Shown piece after piece: positions 34,010 to 41,667 of a stretch of 64,000 bases of DNA. The notes under the pieces were generated by a model, which was not told the DNA's origin, made no database searches, and saw nothing but the letters and a program-made list of their open reading frames with translations. Source of the DNA: an uncultured Propionibacteriaceae bacterium (GTDB lineage Bacteria; Actinomycetota; Actinomycetes; Propionibacteriales; Propionibacteriaceae); the NCBI GenBank assembly GCA_936924635.1, contig CAKZHP010000134.1, positions 40,112 through 104,111 of the forward strand. The letters run 5' to 3'. The number at the start of each line of letters is the position of its first letter. Position 1 is the first letter of the stretch. The translations under genes were made by a program, and so were the position numbers.

Positions 34010-35506
34010 ATGACCGACCTGACCCACTGGATCGACGGCGCCGAGACCGTACGCGCCGGTGCCAGCCAGCCGCTGCTCAACCCTGCCACCGGGCAGGAGA
34101 TCGGGCGCGTCGCGCTCGCCGACGCAGCAGTCGTCGACGAAGCCGTACGCGGCGCCGCGACCGCCGCCGAGTCCTGGGGCCGCACCTCGCTGGCGAAGCG
34201 GATGGAGGTGATGTTCGCGTTCCGGCAGCTGCTCGTCGAGCACACCGACGAGCTGGCCGCGATCATCAGCCGCGAGCACGGAAAGACGGTGCCCGACGCC
34301 GCCGGGGAGATCGCCCGGGGCCGGGAGTCGGTCGACTTCGCGTGCGGGATCGCGTCGGCACTGAAGGGCGAGTACTCCTCCAACGTGTCGACGGGCGTCG
34401 ACGTGCACTCCGTGCGCCAGCCGCTCGGCGTCGTCGCCGGCATCACGCCGTTCAACTTTCCCGTCATGGTGCCGCTGTGGATGCACCCGATCGCGATCGC
34501 GTGCGGCAACGCGTTCGTGCTGAAGCCCAGCGAGCGCGACCCGTCGGCGTCGAACTTCGTGGCGCGGCTCTACCAGCAGGCGGGCCTGCCCGACGGGGTG
34601 TTCCAGGTGGTGCACGGCGGCAAGGACGCGGTCGACGCGCTGCTCACCCACCCCGGCGTGAGCGCGGTGTCGTTCGTGGGGTCGACTGCTGTCGCCACGT
34701 ACGTGCAGCAGACTGCCGTCGCCCACCACAAGCGCGTGCAGGCGCTCGGCGGGGCCAACAACCACGCCGTGGTGATGCCGGATGCCGACATGGCGTTCGC
34801 CGCCGCGCAGATCGCCGCGGGTGCGTTCGGGTCGGCCGGCGAGCGGTGCATGGCGGTGCCGGTGGCGGTCGCCGTGGGCGAGGCGGCCGGTCCGCTGGTC
34901 GAGGCGCTGCGCGCGGAGGCTGAGGCGATCGTGGTCGGGCCGGGCGACGAGGACCGTACGACGATGGGCCCGCTCATCACCCGTGCCTCCCGTGACCGGG
35001 TGGTGTCGTTCGTCGACGAGGCCGTCGACGGTGGCGCGACGGCCGTGGTCGACGGCCGCGGGCTGACCGTGCCCGGTCACGAGGAGGGTTTCTTCGTCGG
35101 CCCGACCGTGCTGACGAAGGTGCAGCCCGACATGAGGGCGTACTGCGAGGAGGTCTTCGGGCCTGTCTTGGTGGTGATGGAGGCCGAGACGCTGGAGGAG
35201 GCGATCGCGATGGTGAACGCGACGCCGTACGGCAACGGGACCGCCATCTTCACCGCCTCCGGCGAGGCGGCGCGGGTGTTCACCGAGCAGATCCAGGTCG
35301 GGATGGTCGGGGTGAACGTGCCGATCCCGGTGCCGGTCGGCTACTACTCCTTCGGCGGCTGGAAGGACTCGCTGTTCGGCGACCACCACGCCCACGGGCC
35401 CGACGCGGTGCGCTTCTACACCCGCGCCAAGGCGATCACCACTCGCTGGCCGCACCAGGAGCAGCGCGCCCTTGCCGCGAGCCTGAACTTCCCCGGCCAC
35501 AGCTGA
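34010..35506 (+). CDS. iolA: methylmalonate-semialdehyde dehydrogenase, CoA-acylating
   Basis: Aldehyde dehydrogenase of 498 residues that converts malonic or methylmalonic semialdehyde plus CoA to acetyl- or propionyl-CoA. Hallmarks are GVVAGITPFNFPVMVPLWM near 143, KPSERDPSAS near 175, SFVGST near 222, the catalytic Cys in GSAGERCMAVPVAV near 282, and the C-terminal GYYSFGGWKDSLFGDHH. It is the last step of the inositol pathway. It starts nine bases after the preceding stop, in one operon with iolC. Confidence 0.94.
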   Translation: MTDLTHWIDGAETVRAGASQPLLNPATGQEIGRVALADAAVVDEAVRGAATAAESWGRTSLAKRMEVMFAFRQLLVEHTDELAAIISREHGKTVPDAAGEIARGRESVDFACGIASALKGEYSSNVSTGVDVHSVRQPLGVVAGITPFNFPVMVPLWMHPIAIACGNAFVLKPSERDPSASNFVARLYQQAGLPDGVFQVVHGGKDAVDALLTHPGVSAVSFVGSTAVATYVQQTAVAHHKRVQALGGANNHAVVMPDADMAFAAAQIAAGAFGSAGERCMAVPVAVAVGEAAGPLVEALRAEAEAIVVGPGDEDRTTMGPLITRASRDRVVSFVDEAVDGGATAVVDGRGLTVPGHEEGFFVGPTVLTKVQPDMRAYCEEVFGPVLVVMEAETLEEAIAMVNATPYGNGTAIFTASGEAARVFTEQIQVGMVGVNVPIPVPVGYYSFGGWKDSLFGDHHAHGPDAVRFYTRAKAITTRWPHQEQRALAASLNFPGHS

Positions 35507-35539
35507 TCGGTCGACCTCGGTGGGGCAACGACGACGCAA

Positions 35540-35870
35540 GGCGTCGACGCCCATCGAATAGGGATCCACCGAGCCTTCGAGGTGGATCCGCGTCGAGATC
35601 ACAGCCCCTTCGCTGATTGAGCAAGGAGGACCTGAGCTTGCGAAGGTCGTCCGCGTCGAGATCACCTAGCCACGTCACGCCGCTTGAGCAAGGATCAACC
35701 GAGCTTGCGACGTGATCCGCGTCGAGATCACCTAGCCACGTCACGCCGATTGAGCAAGGAGGACCTGAGCTTGCAAGGTCGTCCGCGTCGAAATCACCCA
35801 GCCACGTCACGCCGATTGAGCAAGGAGGACCTGAGCTTGCGAAGGTCGTCCGCGTCGAAATCACCCCTGT
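35540..35870. repeat. class B tandem array, 66-67-bp period
   Basis: The word TTGAGCAAGGA begins at 35,617, 35,684, 35,750 and 35,816, followed each time by a GAGCTTGCGA word and GTCCGCGTCGAGATCACC. A partial unit lies before the first. Single related copies occur near 7.9, 10.9 and 62.3 kb. It follows iolA directly and holds no gene. Confidence 0.85.
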
Positions 35871-35891
35871 CCGAGCGAGCGAGGACAGGGG
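35864..35891. terminator. hairpin CCCCTGTCC / GGACAGGGG
   Basis: Perfect 9-bp stem with loop GAGCGAGCGA at the end of the class B array, 41 bp before the next gene. It may end transcripts coming from iolA. Confidence 0.45.
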
Positions 35892-35931
35892 CCACCACCC
35901 CCCAAGCACACCCACCAGACACAATGACCAC

Positions 35932-36282
35932 GTGCCGTACAGACCAGTCTTCGTCCTCCACGAGCACGACCGACCGCGCCACCACTTCGACCTCAGGCTC
36001 GAGGAGAACGGCGTGCTCCGGTCCTGGGCCGTACCCAAGGGGATGCCCACCTCCCCCGGCACGAACCGGCTGGCCGTCCCCGTGCCCGACCACGCGCTGG
36101 AGCACGCGACGTACACCGACGCCCACAAGCGCATCGCCGACTCCGGCTGGTGGGAGCTCGAAGACCGTACGGACCGCCGGATGCTCTTCGTCCTGCACGG
36201 CCAGACCAGGGCACACCGGTACGCCCTCATCGACACTGGCGACCAGGCGCTCCTTCATCTGGTAAAGGACCAGCCTATATAG
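35932..36282 (+). CDS. stand-alone DNA ligase D-type 3'-phosphoesterase domain protein
   Basis: A 116-residue protein matching the N-terminal nuclease/phosphoesterase module of LigD, which trims 3'-phosphate or ribonucleotide ends during non-homologous end joining. The core LHEHDRPRHHFDLRLEENGV (positions 9-28) holds the metal-site His, Asp and Arg; SWAVPKGMP and VPDHALEH supply the remaining conserved His. It ends with the typical LIDTGDQALLHLVKDQ. No ligase, polymerase or Ku gene is adjacent. GTG is the only start that keeps the first conserved strand. Confidence 0.85.
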   Translation: MPYRPVFVLHEHDRPRHHFDLRLEENGVLRSWAVPKGMPTSPGTNRLAVPVPDHALEHATYTDAHKRIADSGWWELEDRTDRRMLFVLHGQTRAHRYALIDTGDQALLHLVKDQPI

Positions 36283-36384
36283 CGAGCACGCTCGAGCCTG
36301 TCGCCGACGCAGTCACGGGCGGTAAGTTCTGAGAGTTGAGGCATGATCGTCAGCCACGCGACCGTCGAAGCGGGAGAGAGTTCA

Positions 36385-36900
36385 ATGGACCCAATTTCAC
36401 TAGCAGTTTCAGTAGTCGCGCTAATGACATCGTTCGTCGGTCTCGCGTACAACCGACGTGGCGTACTCGAAGCTGGAGCCATTATCCGCATGAGGGCGAC
36501 CTTGACAACGACTAGTTCCGACGCAGGGATCGAAACTGCGACAGAAGTGGAGTTCACCAACTCGGGCAGAGCGGAAGTGTCAGTGCGCGAACTCGAGCTC
36601 CACGTTGCGCTGGCCGATAGAAAAGACTCGACATGCTTGGGCCGACTCCTTTGCCATCTCCCCGTGCCGGGGCTCAGTGCGACCTCGCTAAGACTTCAAC
36701 TCCCGGGCCTCAGAGAGGTGATGGACGAATACAATCGACGCGGAATCATCAACCTCCGGTTAGCATTCATCGCCCATCTGAGCTCTGGACGCACGGTGCG
36801 ATGTCAAATTTCCGAGGTGCGGCATCTAATTCTGATGGCGCGCGACTCCGGAAGCGAAATCCCCGCACTAACTGACAATCAGGATGAATTGGAGAAATAG
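36385..36900 (+). CDS. orphan hypothetical protein with N-terminal membrane helix
   Basis: A 171-residue protein with no recognised family. An N-terminal hydrophobic segment (ISLAVSVVALMTSFVGLAY) is followed by a beta-rich soluble part (EVEFTNSGRAEVSVRELEL, then LRLAFIAHLSSGRTVRCQI). Its base composition is clearly lower in GC than the neighbours, with codons such as TTA, ATT and AGA that are rare elsewhere here, which suggests recent transfer. ATG 36,385 follows GGGAGAG; ATG 36,343 is an alternative. It converges on the permuted tRNA-like gene and shares its terminator hairpin. Confidence 0.75.
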   Translation: MDPISLAVSVVALMTSFVGLAYNRRGVLEAGAIIRMRATLTTTSSDAGIETATEVEFTNSGRAEVSVRELELHVALADRKDSTCLGRLLCHLPVPGLSATSLRLQLPGLREVMDEYNRRGIINLRLAFIAHLSSGRTVRCQISEVRHLILMARDSGSEIPALTDNQDELEK

Positions 36901-36902
36901 AT

Positions 36903-36932
36903 GGAGGGGGCGGGATCTCTCCCGCCCCCTCC
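36903..36932. terminator. strong bidirectional hairpin terminator
   Basis: Perfect 12-bp stem GGAGGGGGCGGG / CCCGCCCCCTCC with loop ATCTCT. It lies three bases after the orphan gene's stop and 7 bases past the 3' end of the permuted tRNA-like RNA. On the minus strand it is followed by ATCTATTTCT. Confidence 0.85.
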
Positions 36933-36939
36933 CTTCAAA

Positions 36940-37020
36940 ATCAGCCGCCTGCTCTGCCAATTGAGCTACCGCCCCACGCAGTGGAGCGAACGGGACTCGA
37001 ACCCGCAACCTGTCGGTTGT
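36940..37020 (-). tRNA. circularly permuted tRNA-like gene
   Basis: Read on the minus strand, the 3' half comes first. It has anticodon-stem strand CCGAC (37,016-37,012), variable AGGTT, T arm GCGGG-TTCGAGT-CCCGT, acceptor strand TCGCTCC and discriminator A (36,982). Six bases CTGCGT follow. The 5' half is acceptor GGGGCGG (36,975-36,969), TA, D arm GCTC-AATTGGCA-GAGC, A26, GGCGG and CTGAT. Acceptor strands pair at all seven positions (two G-U). T8, A14, G18, G19, A21, G53, T54, T55, C56, A58 and C61 are in place. The anticodon stem has four of five pairs. No CCA is encoded. The anticodon depends on the junction: GAU (Ile), GAC or CAC (Val). Confidence 0.7.
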
Positions 37021-37051
37021 GGATCGGGGTTGTGTGAAGAACTTCCGACCC
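37021..37051 (-). ncRNA. leader hairpin of the permuted tRNA-like transcript
   Basis: GGGTCGG and CCGATCC (one G-U pair) can form a 7-bp stem with a 17-base loop. It ends exactly four bases (ACAA) before the anticodon 3' strand. The leader GTCGG also perfectly complements CCGAC of the anticodon stem, so alternative folds are possible. Confidence 0.5.
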
Positions 37052-37066
37052 TCTGTTGCGTGGCGA

Positions 37067-37096
37067 ATTATAGCATGTCTCGACCCTGTCCCGCAA
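37067..37096 (-). promoter_or_regulatory. consensus promoter of the permuted tRNA-like gene
   Basis: A perfect TATAAT -10 (37,072-37,067) is preceded, 18 bases away, by TTGCGG (37,096-37,091). Such an exact -10 stands out in this GC-rich DNA. Transcription should begin near 37,060, about 40 bases before the 3' half of the tRNA-like unit. The stretch 37,097-37,254 beyond it shows nothing further. Confidence 0.75.
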
Positions 37097-37254
37097 CCCC
37101 AGCCCGGTTGTTGAGTCCACCGGCTTCCTGGCCAGCACAATGGGAACTTCTCCACTCGGGGACTGGCATGGGCCCGTTGCCGGAACCGCTGCGCGCGACT
37201 CGATCCGAGCCCGCCTCGGCAAGCGAGTCGAGCTCAGGTCACCGGCGGGCGCTG

Positions 37255-37488
37255 TCAGAAGCCCTGGTAGATGAACCCGGCAGCACCGCCGTCGAACCAG
37301 AACCAGAAGATCACCAGCAGCAGCGTCGCCACGAACGACGACGCCACCCAGAACGCGGTGGAGCGCCGTGGCTCCGGCGGCACCCAGGGCACCTTCTGCG
37401 GGTTCACGACCGGCGGCTCGCCCCAGGACTGCACCCGGTCGAGCCACGCGCTAGGCCCGCGCGAAGCGCCAGCAGGCTTCGGTGACAT
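37255..37488 (-). CDS. dltX: DltX-like small membrane peptide
   Basis: A 77-residue single-pass protein. The N-terminal half is polar (MSPKPAGASRGPSAW, then VPWVPPEPRR). One helix AFWVASSFVATLLLVIFWFW follows, and the C-terminus ends in GAAGFIYQGF. That ending matches the DltX hallmark FIYxxF, the short peptide that works with DltB-DltD in D-alanylation of cell-wall polymers. It starts inside the end of dltD (38-bp overlap) with GGAGGG upstream. Firmicute DltX is about 50 residues and usually sits before dltA; here it is longer and last in the operon. Confidence 0.75.
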   Translation of the reverse strand: MSPKPAGASRGPSAWLDRVQSWGEPPVVNPQKVPWVPPEPRRSTAFWVASSFVATLLLVIFWFWFDGGAAGFIYQGF

Positions 37489-38647
37489 CCAGCCACCCCC
37501 TCCAGCCGAGATGGATCGTGTCGAAGAAGTAGTAGGGCGTGTACGCCTGGGTCGTCAGATCGACCAGCTTCACCCCGTTGCGCCCGGCGATGTCACGGAT
37601 CCGGGCCGCCTCGCCCGTACGCTCCGCGACCGGCAGCCCCGTGTGGTCGCTCCACGGCCCGTTCACCGGCATCGACACCAGCAGCACCTCGACCCCCAGC
37701 GCCTTGGCCACGTCGAGGAACAGCTGCAGGTCGTCGTACTCGGTCGACTCCGTGTAGCGCACCCCCTTCTCCTGGCCGACGAGCTGCGTCTCGTAGTCGC
37801 GGATCCGCCGGTCGAAGTAGCCGTCGTCGAGCCCGTACGGGTTGTTCGTGACCCGTGACCGCCCGATCTCGTCGGCCCGCCGCCGCTGCGCCTCCCAGTC
37901 GATCGCGCTCATCGGCCCGGCGCCCGGCGACCAGGCGCCGGTGTACGACACCGCCTTGCGGTAGTCGGTCGCCTTGTACGTCTCCCGCAGCACGGCCATC
38001 CGGTTGCTGACCGCCGTGTACGGGGTGTCGACGATCTCCTTGAACGTGCCCGTGGCCGTCGTCGAGCAGTCCGCCCGCAGCGTGCACAGCTCGGGCATGA
38101 GCTCGCCCGTACGCTCCGCCACCCGCTGCCGCAGCTCGGCCGGCAGCCGCGGGTTGTCGAGCATCGCGTGCCAGGCGTGGTACGAGAACACCGACTGGAA
38201 CGCGCCCGCCTTGATGCCACCCGGGGTGAACCACTGCGGCGACACCAGAAGCGCCACCTTCGGGCTGCGCAGGGCAGGCTCCACGGCGGCCAGCTCGATG
38301 GCGTGGTACAGCGACTGCTGGTAGCCGCGCCCCGACTCGTACATGTCGAAGTCGTTGGCGTTGGCCTGCAGCCACCGCGAGGGGTTCTGCTCGACAGGGA
38401 CGCCGAACTCGGAGCTGCCCATCACGTACAGGCTCGTCACGTCCTCGGGCGTGCCCGTGATCGCGCGCCGGTAGAGGTCGGTCGTCAGCTCGCGCCGCCC
38501 CGGGCTCTCGTAGTTGAGCACCCGCACCGACCGCACCTCGGGGTTGCGCTGCCGGGCGAGCGCGCCCACGGCCGAGTCGGAGAGCGGGCTCAGCATCAGA
38601 GCGAGAGCCAGCACCACCCCGACGACCAGGCCGAGCGCGCGACGCAC
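37451..38647 (-). CDS. dltD: D-alanyl-lipoteichoic acid biosynthesis protein DltD
   Basis: Membrane-anchored extracellular hydrolase-fold protein of 398 residues that completes transfer of D-alanine to teichoic acid. An N-terminal anchor GLVVGVVLALALMLSPL is followed by LYVMGSSEFGVPVEQNPS near residue 92 with the catalytic Ser. The C-terminal Asp-His pair is in YFFDTIHLGWRGW near 378. GTG begins one base after the dltC stop. It is the fourth gene of dltA-B-C-D-X. Confidence 0.9.
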   Translation of the reverse strand: MRRALGLVVGVVLALALMLSPLSDSAVGALARQRNPEVRSVRVLNYESPGRRELTTDLYRRAITGTPEDVTSLYVMGSSEFGVPVEQNPSRWLQANANDFDMYESGRGYQQSLYHAIELAAVEPALRSPKVALLVSPQWFTPGGIKAGAFQSVFSYHAWHAMLDNPRLPAELRQRVAERTGELMPELCTLRADCSTTATGTFKEIVDTPYTAVSNRMAVLRETYKATDYRKAVSYTGAWSPGAGPMSAIDWEAQRRRADEIGRSRVTNNPYGLDDGYFDRRIRDYETQLVGQEKGVRYTESTEYDDLQLFLDVAKALGVEVLLVSMPVNGPWSDHTGLPVAERTGEAARIRDIAGRNGVKLVDLTTQAYTPYYFFDTIHLGWRGWLDVTEACWRFARA

Positions 38648-38648
38648 G

Positions 38649-38891
38649 TCAGAGCCGCTCGTCCACGAAGTGCAGGATCTGGTTCACCGTCGACACCTCG
38701 TCACGGTCGACCGCGGTCGGTGCGACGTCGACGCCCAGGTCGTCAGACAGCCCGACCAGCAGCTCGGTGAACCCGAGCGAGTCGAGCAGGCCTGCCTCGA
38801 ACAGGTCGACGTCGCGCTCGGCGAGGATCTCGTCGGTGCCGCAGACCTGCACCAGCAGGTCGAGCACCTTCTGCTCAGCGGTGGCGTCCAT
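38649..38891 (-). CDS. dltC: D-alanyl carrier protein DltC
   Basis: Acyl-carrier-like protein of 80 residues. The phosphopantetheine Ser is in GLLDSLGFTELL near residue 36, preceded by the VDLFEAG helix. DltA loads D-alanine on this arm and DltB receives it. ATG at 38,891 has AAGGAG four bases upstream. Confidence 0.93.
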   Translation of the reverse strand: MDATAEQKVLDLLVQVCGTDEILAERDVDLFEAGLLDSLGFTELLVGLSDDLGVDVAPTAVDRDEVSTVNQILHFVDERL

Positions 38892-38899
38892 GTGACTCC

Positions 38900-40042
38900 T
38901 TAGATCTTGATGAGGTGGCCGGAGAAGATGAGGAACCCGAAGATCACGAGCTGGATGGTGAGAAGGATGGCCACCACTCTGTACCAGAGACGGTCCCGGT
39001 ACGCATAGAGGCGGCTCTTCTTCTCGTACACGTCGTTGGCCACCAGCAGCAGGCCGTGGTAGAGCCCGTACACGACGTAGTGGACGGTGAACCCGTGCCA
39101 GAACCCCATCAGCAGCATGTTCAGCACCATGGCGACGCGGCCGGCGGTGACGCGGGAGGCGAAGATCTTCTTCTTCATCAGGTACATCGTCATGCGCGTG
39201 TAGAGGTAGTCGCGGAACCAGAACGACAAGGTGATGTGCCAGCGGTTCCAGAACTCCTTGATCGACTCGCTCGCGAACGGCAGGCGGAAGTTCGGCGGGG
39301 TGCGGATGCCGAAGACGTACGAGAGCCCGACCGCCATCGCCGAGTAGCCGGCGAAGTCGAAGAACAGCTGGCCGGAGTAGAGGTACATGTAGGCGAGGCT
39401 CCGCGGCCAGCCCGTCGCCCACTCGAGCTTGTCGGCGAACCAGGCGGCGAGGATGAACTTGTACACCGCCCCCTGCAGCAGCAGCGTCAGCCCGCGGCCG
39501 AGCAGGTAGCCGTACTCGCTCCGCGTCCACACCCGATTCATGTCCTGCTCGAACCGCCGCGAGCGGTCGATGGGGCCGCTGGTGAGGGTGGGGAAGAACA
39601 GCACGAAGTACGCCAGGTCGGCCAGCCGCATCCGCTTCAGCAGGCCGTCGGTGGTCTCCAGCACGACCTGGATGACGCGGAAGGAGAGGTACGAGACCCC
39701 CAGGAACCCGATGCTGAGCGTCGGGAACAGGTTGGCGATCTTCGCCACCACCAGGGGCAACGTCGCTGCGACGGCGACGCCGCGGGCGAGGTAGCGGTGC
39801 ACGTCGGGGCGCGCCTCGCGGTAGCGCTGCCACCACATCACCAGGCCCAGCTCGAACACGCAGAACACCGCCAGCGACGCCAGCTGCCAGGGCTGGTGGA
39901 CCATCAGCAGCACGGCCACCAGCACGCTCGCCACGAGGCCGTACCGGCGGATCGGCCGCTGCAGCAGCCCCAGCACCACGGCCGGGAGGGTGATGAGGCC
40001 GGTGATGTAGAAGGAGTAGAAGTTGCCGTACGCCTCGATCAC
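38900..40042 (-). CDS. dltB: D-alanyl transfer protein DltB (MBOAT)
   Basis: Multispan membrane O-acyltransferase of 380 residues. Family landmarks are SFRVIQVVLETTDG, FPTLTSGPIDRSRRF, QLFFDFAGYSAMAVG, FWNRWHITLSFWFRDYLYTR near 250 and the catalytic His in LLMGFWHGFTVHYVVYG near 305. It moves D-alanine from DltC across the membrane. GTG at 40,042 overlaps the dltA stop by four bases (GTGA); the longer frame upstream is dltA in another register. Confidence 0.93.
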   Translation of the reverse strand: MIEAYGNFYSFYITGLITLPAVVLGLLQRPIRRYGLVASVLVAVLLMVHQPWQLASLAVFCVFELGLVMWWQRYREARPDVHRYLARGVAVAATLPLVVAKIANLFPTLSIGFLGVSYLSFRVIQVVLETTDGLLKRMRLADLAYFVLFFPTLTSGPIDRSRRFEQDMNRVWTRSEYGYLLGRGLTLLLQGAVYKFILAAWFADKLEWATGWPRSLAYMYLYSGQLFFDFAGYSAMAVGLSYVFGIRTPPNFRLPFASESIKEFWNRWHITLSFWFRDYLYTRMTMYLMKKKIFASRVTAGRVAMVLNMLLMGFWHGFTVHYVVYGLYHGLLLVANDVYEKKSRLYAYRDRLWYRVVAILLTIQLVIFGFLIFSGHLIKI

Positions 40043-41631
40043 GGATGCTCTTCCGCAAGCCGGCGCCGGTCGGCCTTGCCGTTGGCGGTGAGCGGGAACG
40101 CGTCGACCACGGTGAGCACCTTCGGCACCATGTAGTCGGGCACCAGCTCCTTGAGCCGCTTCTTGAGGGCGGTCGCGAAGGCGAGCGGGCTGGTGGTCGG
40201 GGGCTCGGTGAGCTGCAGGTACGCCCGGAGGTGGGTCACGGTGCCCTCGGCGTCGCGCACGGGGAGCACCGCCGCGTGCACCAGCCCGTCGAGGCGGCGC
40301 AGGTTGTTCTCGATGTCCTCGCACTCGATGCGGTAGCCGTGCAGCTTCACCTGGTTGTCGACCCGGCCCTGGAAGTGCAGCGTGCCGGTCTCGTCGAGGC
40401 GTCCGAGGTCACCCGTCTTGTACGCAGGGGTCGGCCGCCCGTCGATCTCCACCGTGGTGAACGCGCGCTCGGTGAGGTCGGGACGGTGCAGGTAGCCGAG
40501 CGAGACCGTGTCGCCGGCGATGACGATCTCGCCTGCGGTGCTCGGCGGAAGGTCGTGGCCGTCGGCGTCGCGGATCAGGATGCTGGTGCCGGGCTTGGGG
40601 GTGCCGACGGGGAGCGGGCCGGGCTGGGAGAGGACGTGGTCGTCGACGAGCACCGATGTCACGGCGACGGTGGACTCCGTCGGGCCGTACGTGTTGTAGA
40701 CCGCCACCCCCGGGAAGCGGGCGCGCAGGCCGCGTACGGTCGTCGGCGTCAGCGTCTCGCCGCAGAACAGGAACACGCTGAGCCGCGGCAGCAGGGCGGC
40801 GTCGAAGGACGGGTCGGCGAGGCAGAGGTCGGCGAACGAGGGCGTGCTCACCCAGACGGAGACGCCGGAGGTGGCGAGGTCGGCGTACAGGTCGGCGGGC
40901 CGCGCGATCTGCTGCTTGTCGACGGCGTGCAGGGTGGCGCCGCTGGCGAGCGCGCCGTAGAGGTCCATGACGGAGAGGTCAAACGAGTACGGCGCCTGGT
41001 TCAGCCAGACGGCGTCGGTGCGGGCGGGCTCCGGCACGCGCTCGTCGCCGGTGAGCGTGAGCGCCCAGTCGGTGAACCGCTCCAGGGCGTCGGCCGAGAT
41101 CTGCACGCCCTTGGGCCGGCCGGTGGAGCCGGAGGTGTAGATGACGTAGTACGGGTCGGTGCCGCTGACCGGTCGAGGCTGGGGGGTGTACGGGCCGGGC
41201 TGAGCGTCGGTGTCGAACCCGGGGCGCTCGGGTGCGGCCGCACCGGCAAGACCCGTCTCCTCGGCGAGCCCGGAGCCGTCCAGCACCCGTACCTGCCCTG
41301 CCGCAGCGAGCGGCTCGACGGCGATGACCAGGTGCGTGCGGGACTCCTCGATCACCCCGGCGATCCGGTCGTCGGGCCAGGAGGAGTCGATCGGCACGTA
41401 CGGATGGCCGGACTTCACCACGCCCAGGAACGCGACCAGCATGGCCGCCTGCTTGTGGCCGTGGACCACGACCGGGGAGCCATCGGCGGCGAGGGCCCGG
41501 GCGAGGTGGCGGGCCAGGGCGTCGGATGCGCGGGCGAGGGTCCCGTACGTCAGTCGTTCGTCGCGGTGCGTGTACGCCAGCCGCTCAGGTGCCACCCGTG
41601 CCACCTGGTCGATCCCCGCGATGATCCGCAC
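40039..41631 (-). CDS. dltA: D-alanine--D-alanyl carrier protein ligase DltA
   Basis: Adenylating enzyme of 530 residues that activates D-alanine and loads DltC. AMP-binding motifs are YVIYTSGSTGRPKG near 165, SFADL and FLFCGETL near 275, YNTYGPTESTVAV near 315 and YKTGDLGR near 400. The C-terminal Lys is in FPLTANGKADRRRL. GTG at 41,631 has AAGGGGG upstream. It is the first gene of the operon. Confidence 0.93.
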   Translation of the reverse strand: MRIIAGIDQVARVAPERLAYTHRDERLTYGTLARASDALARHLARALAADGSPVVVHGHKQAAMLVAFLGVVKSGHPYVPIDSSWPDDRIAGVIEESRTHLVIAVEPLAAAGQVRVLDGSGLAEETGLAGAAAPERPGFDTDAQPGPYTPQPRPVSGTDPYYVIYTSGSTGRPKGVQISADALERFTDWALTLTGDERVPEPARTDAVWLNQAPYSFDLSVMDLYGALASGATLHAVDKQQIARPADLYADLATSGVSVWVSTPSFADLCLADPSFDAALLPRLSVFLFCGETLTPTTVRGLRARFPGVAVYNTYGPTESTVAVTSVLVDDHVLSQPGPLPVGTPKPGTSILIRDADGHDLPPSTAGEIVIAGDTVSLGYLHRPDLTERAFTTVEIDGRPTPAYKTGDLGRLDETGTLHFQGRVDNQVKLHGYRIECEDIENNLRRLDGLVHAAVLPVRDAEGTVTHLRAYLQLTEPPTTSPLAFATALKKRLKELVPDYMVPKVLTVVDAFPLTANGKADRRRLAEEHP

Positions 41632-41667
41632 CCCGCCCCCTTGCCTCGCGCCGATGCTACCGAGGGC

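Noticed and set aside
32630..35665. 1,011-codon open frame opposite iolC to iolA
   Set aside because: It lies entirely antisense to three well-supported genes; composition typical of shadow frames.
36940..37020. Two-piece tmRNA
   Set aside because: The 5' half has a full canonical D stem with G18-G19, and no tag reading frame or tmRNA-type 5' end is present.
36901..37060. Two adjacent truncated ordinary tRNA genes
   Set aside because: The acceptor strands pair fully with each other and both halves share one promoter and terminator, which favours one permuted unit. Kept open as the main alternative.
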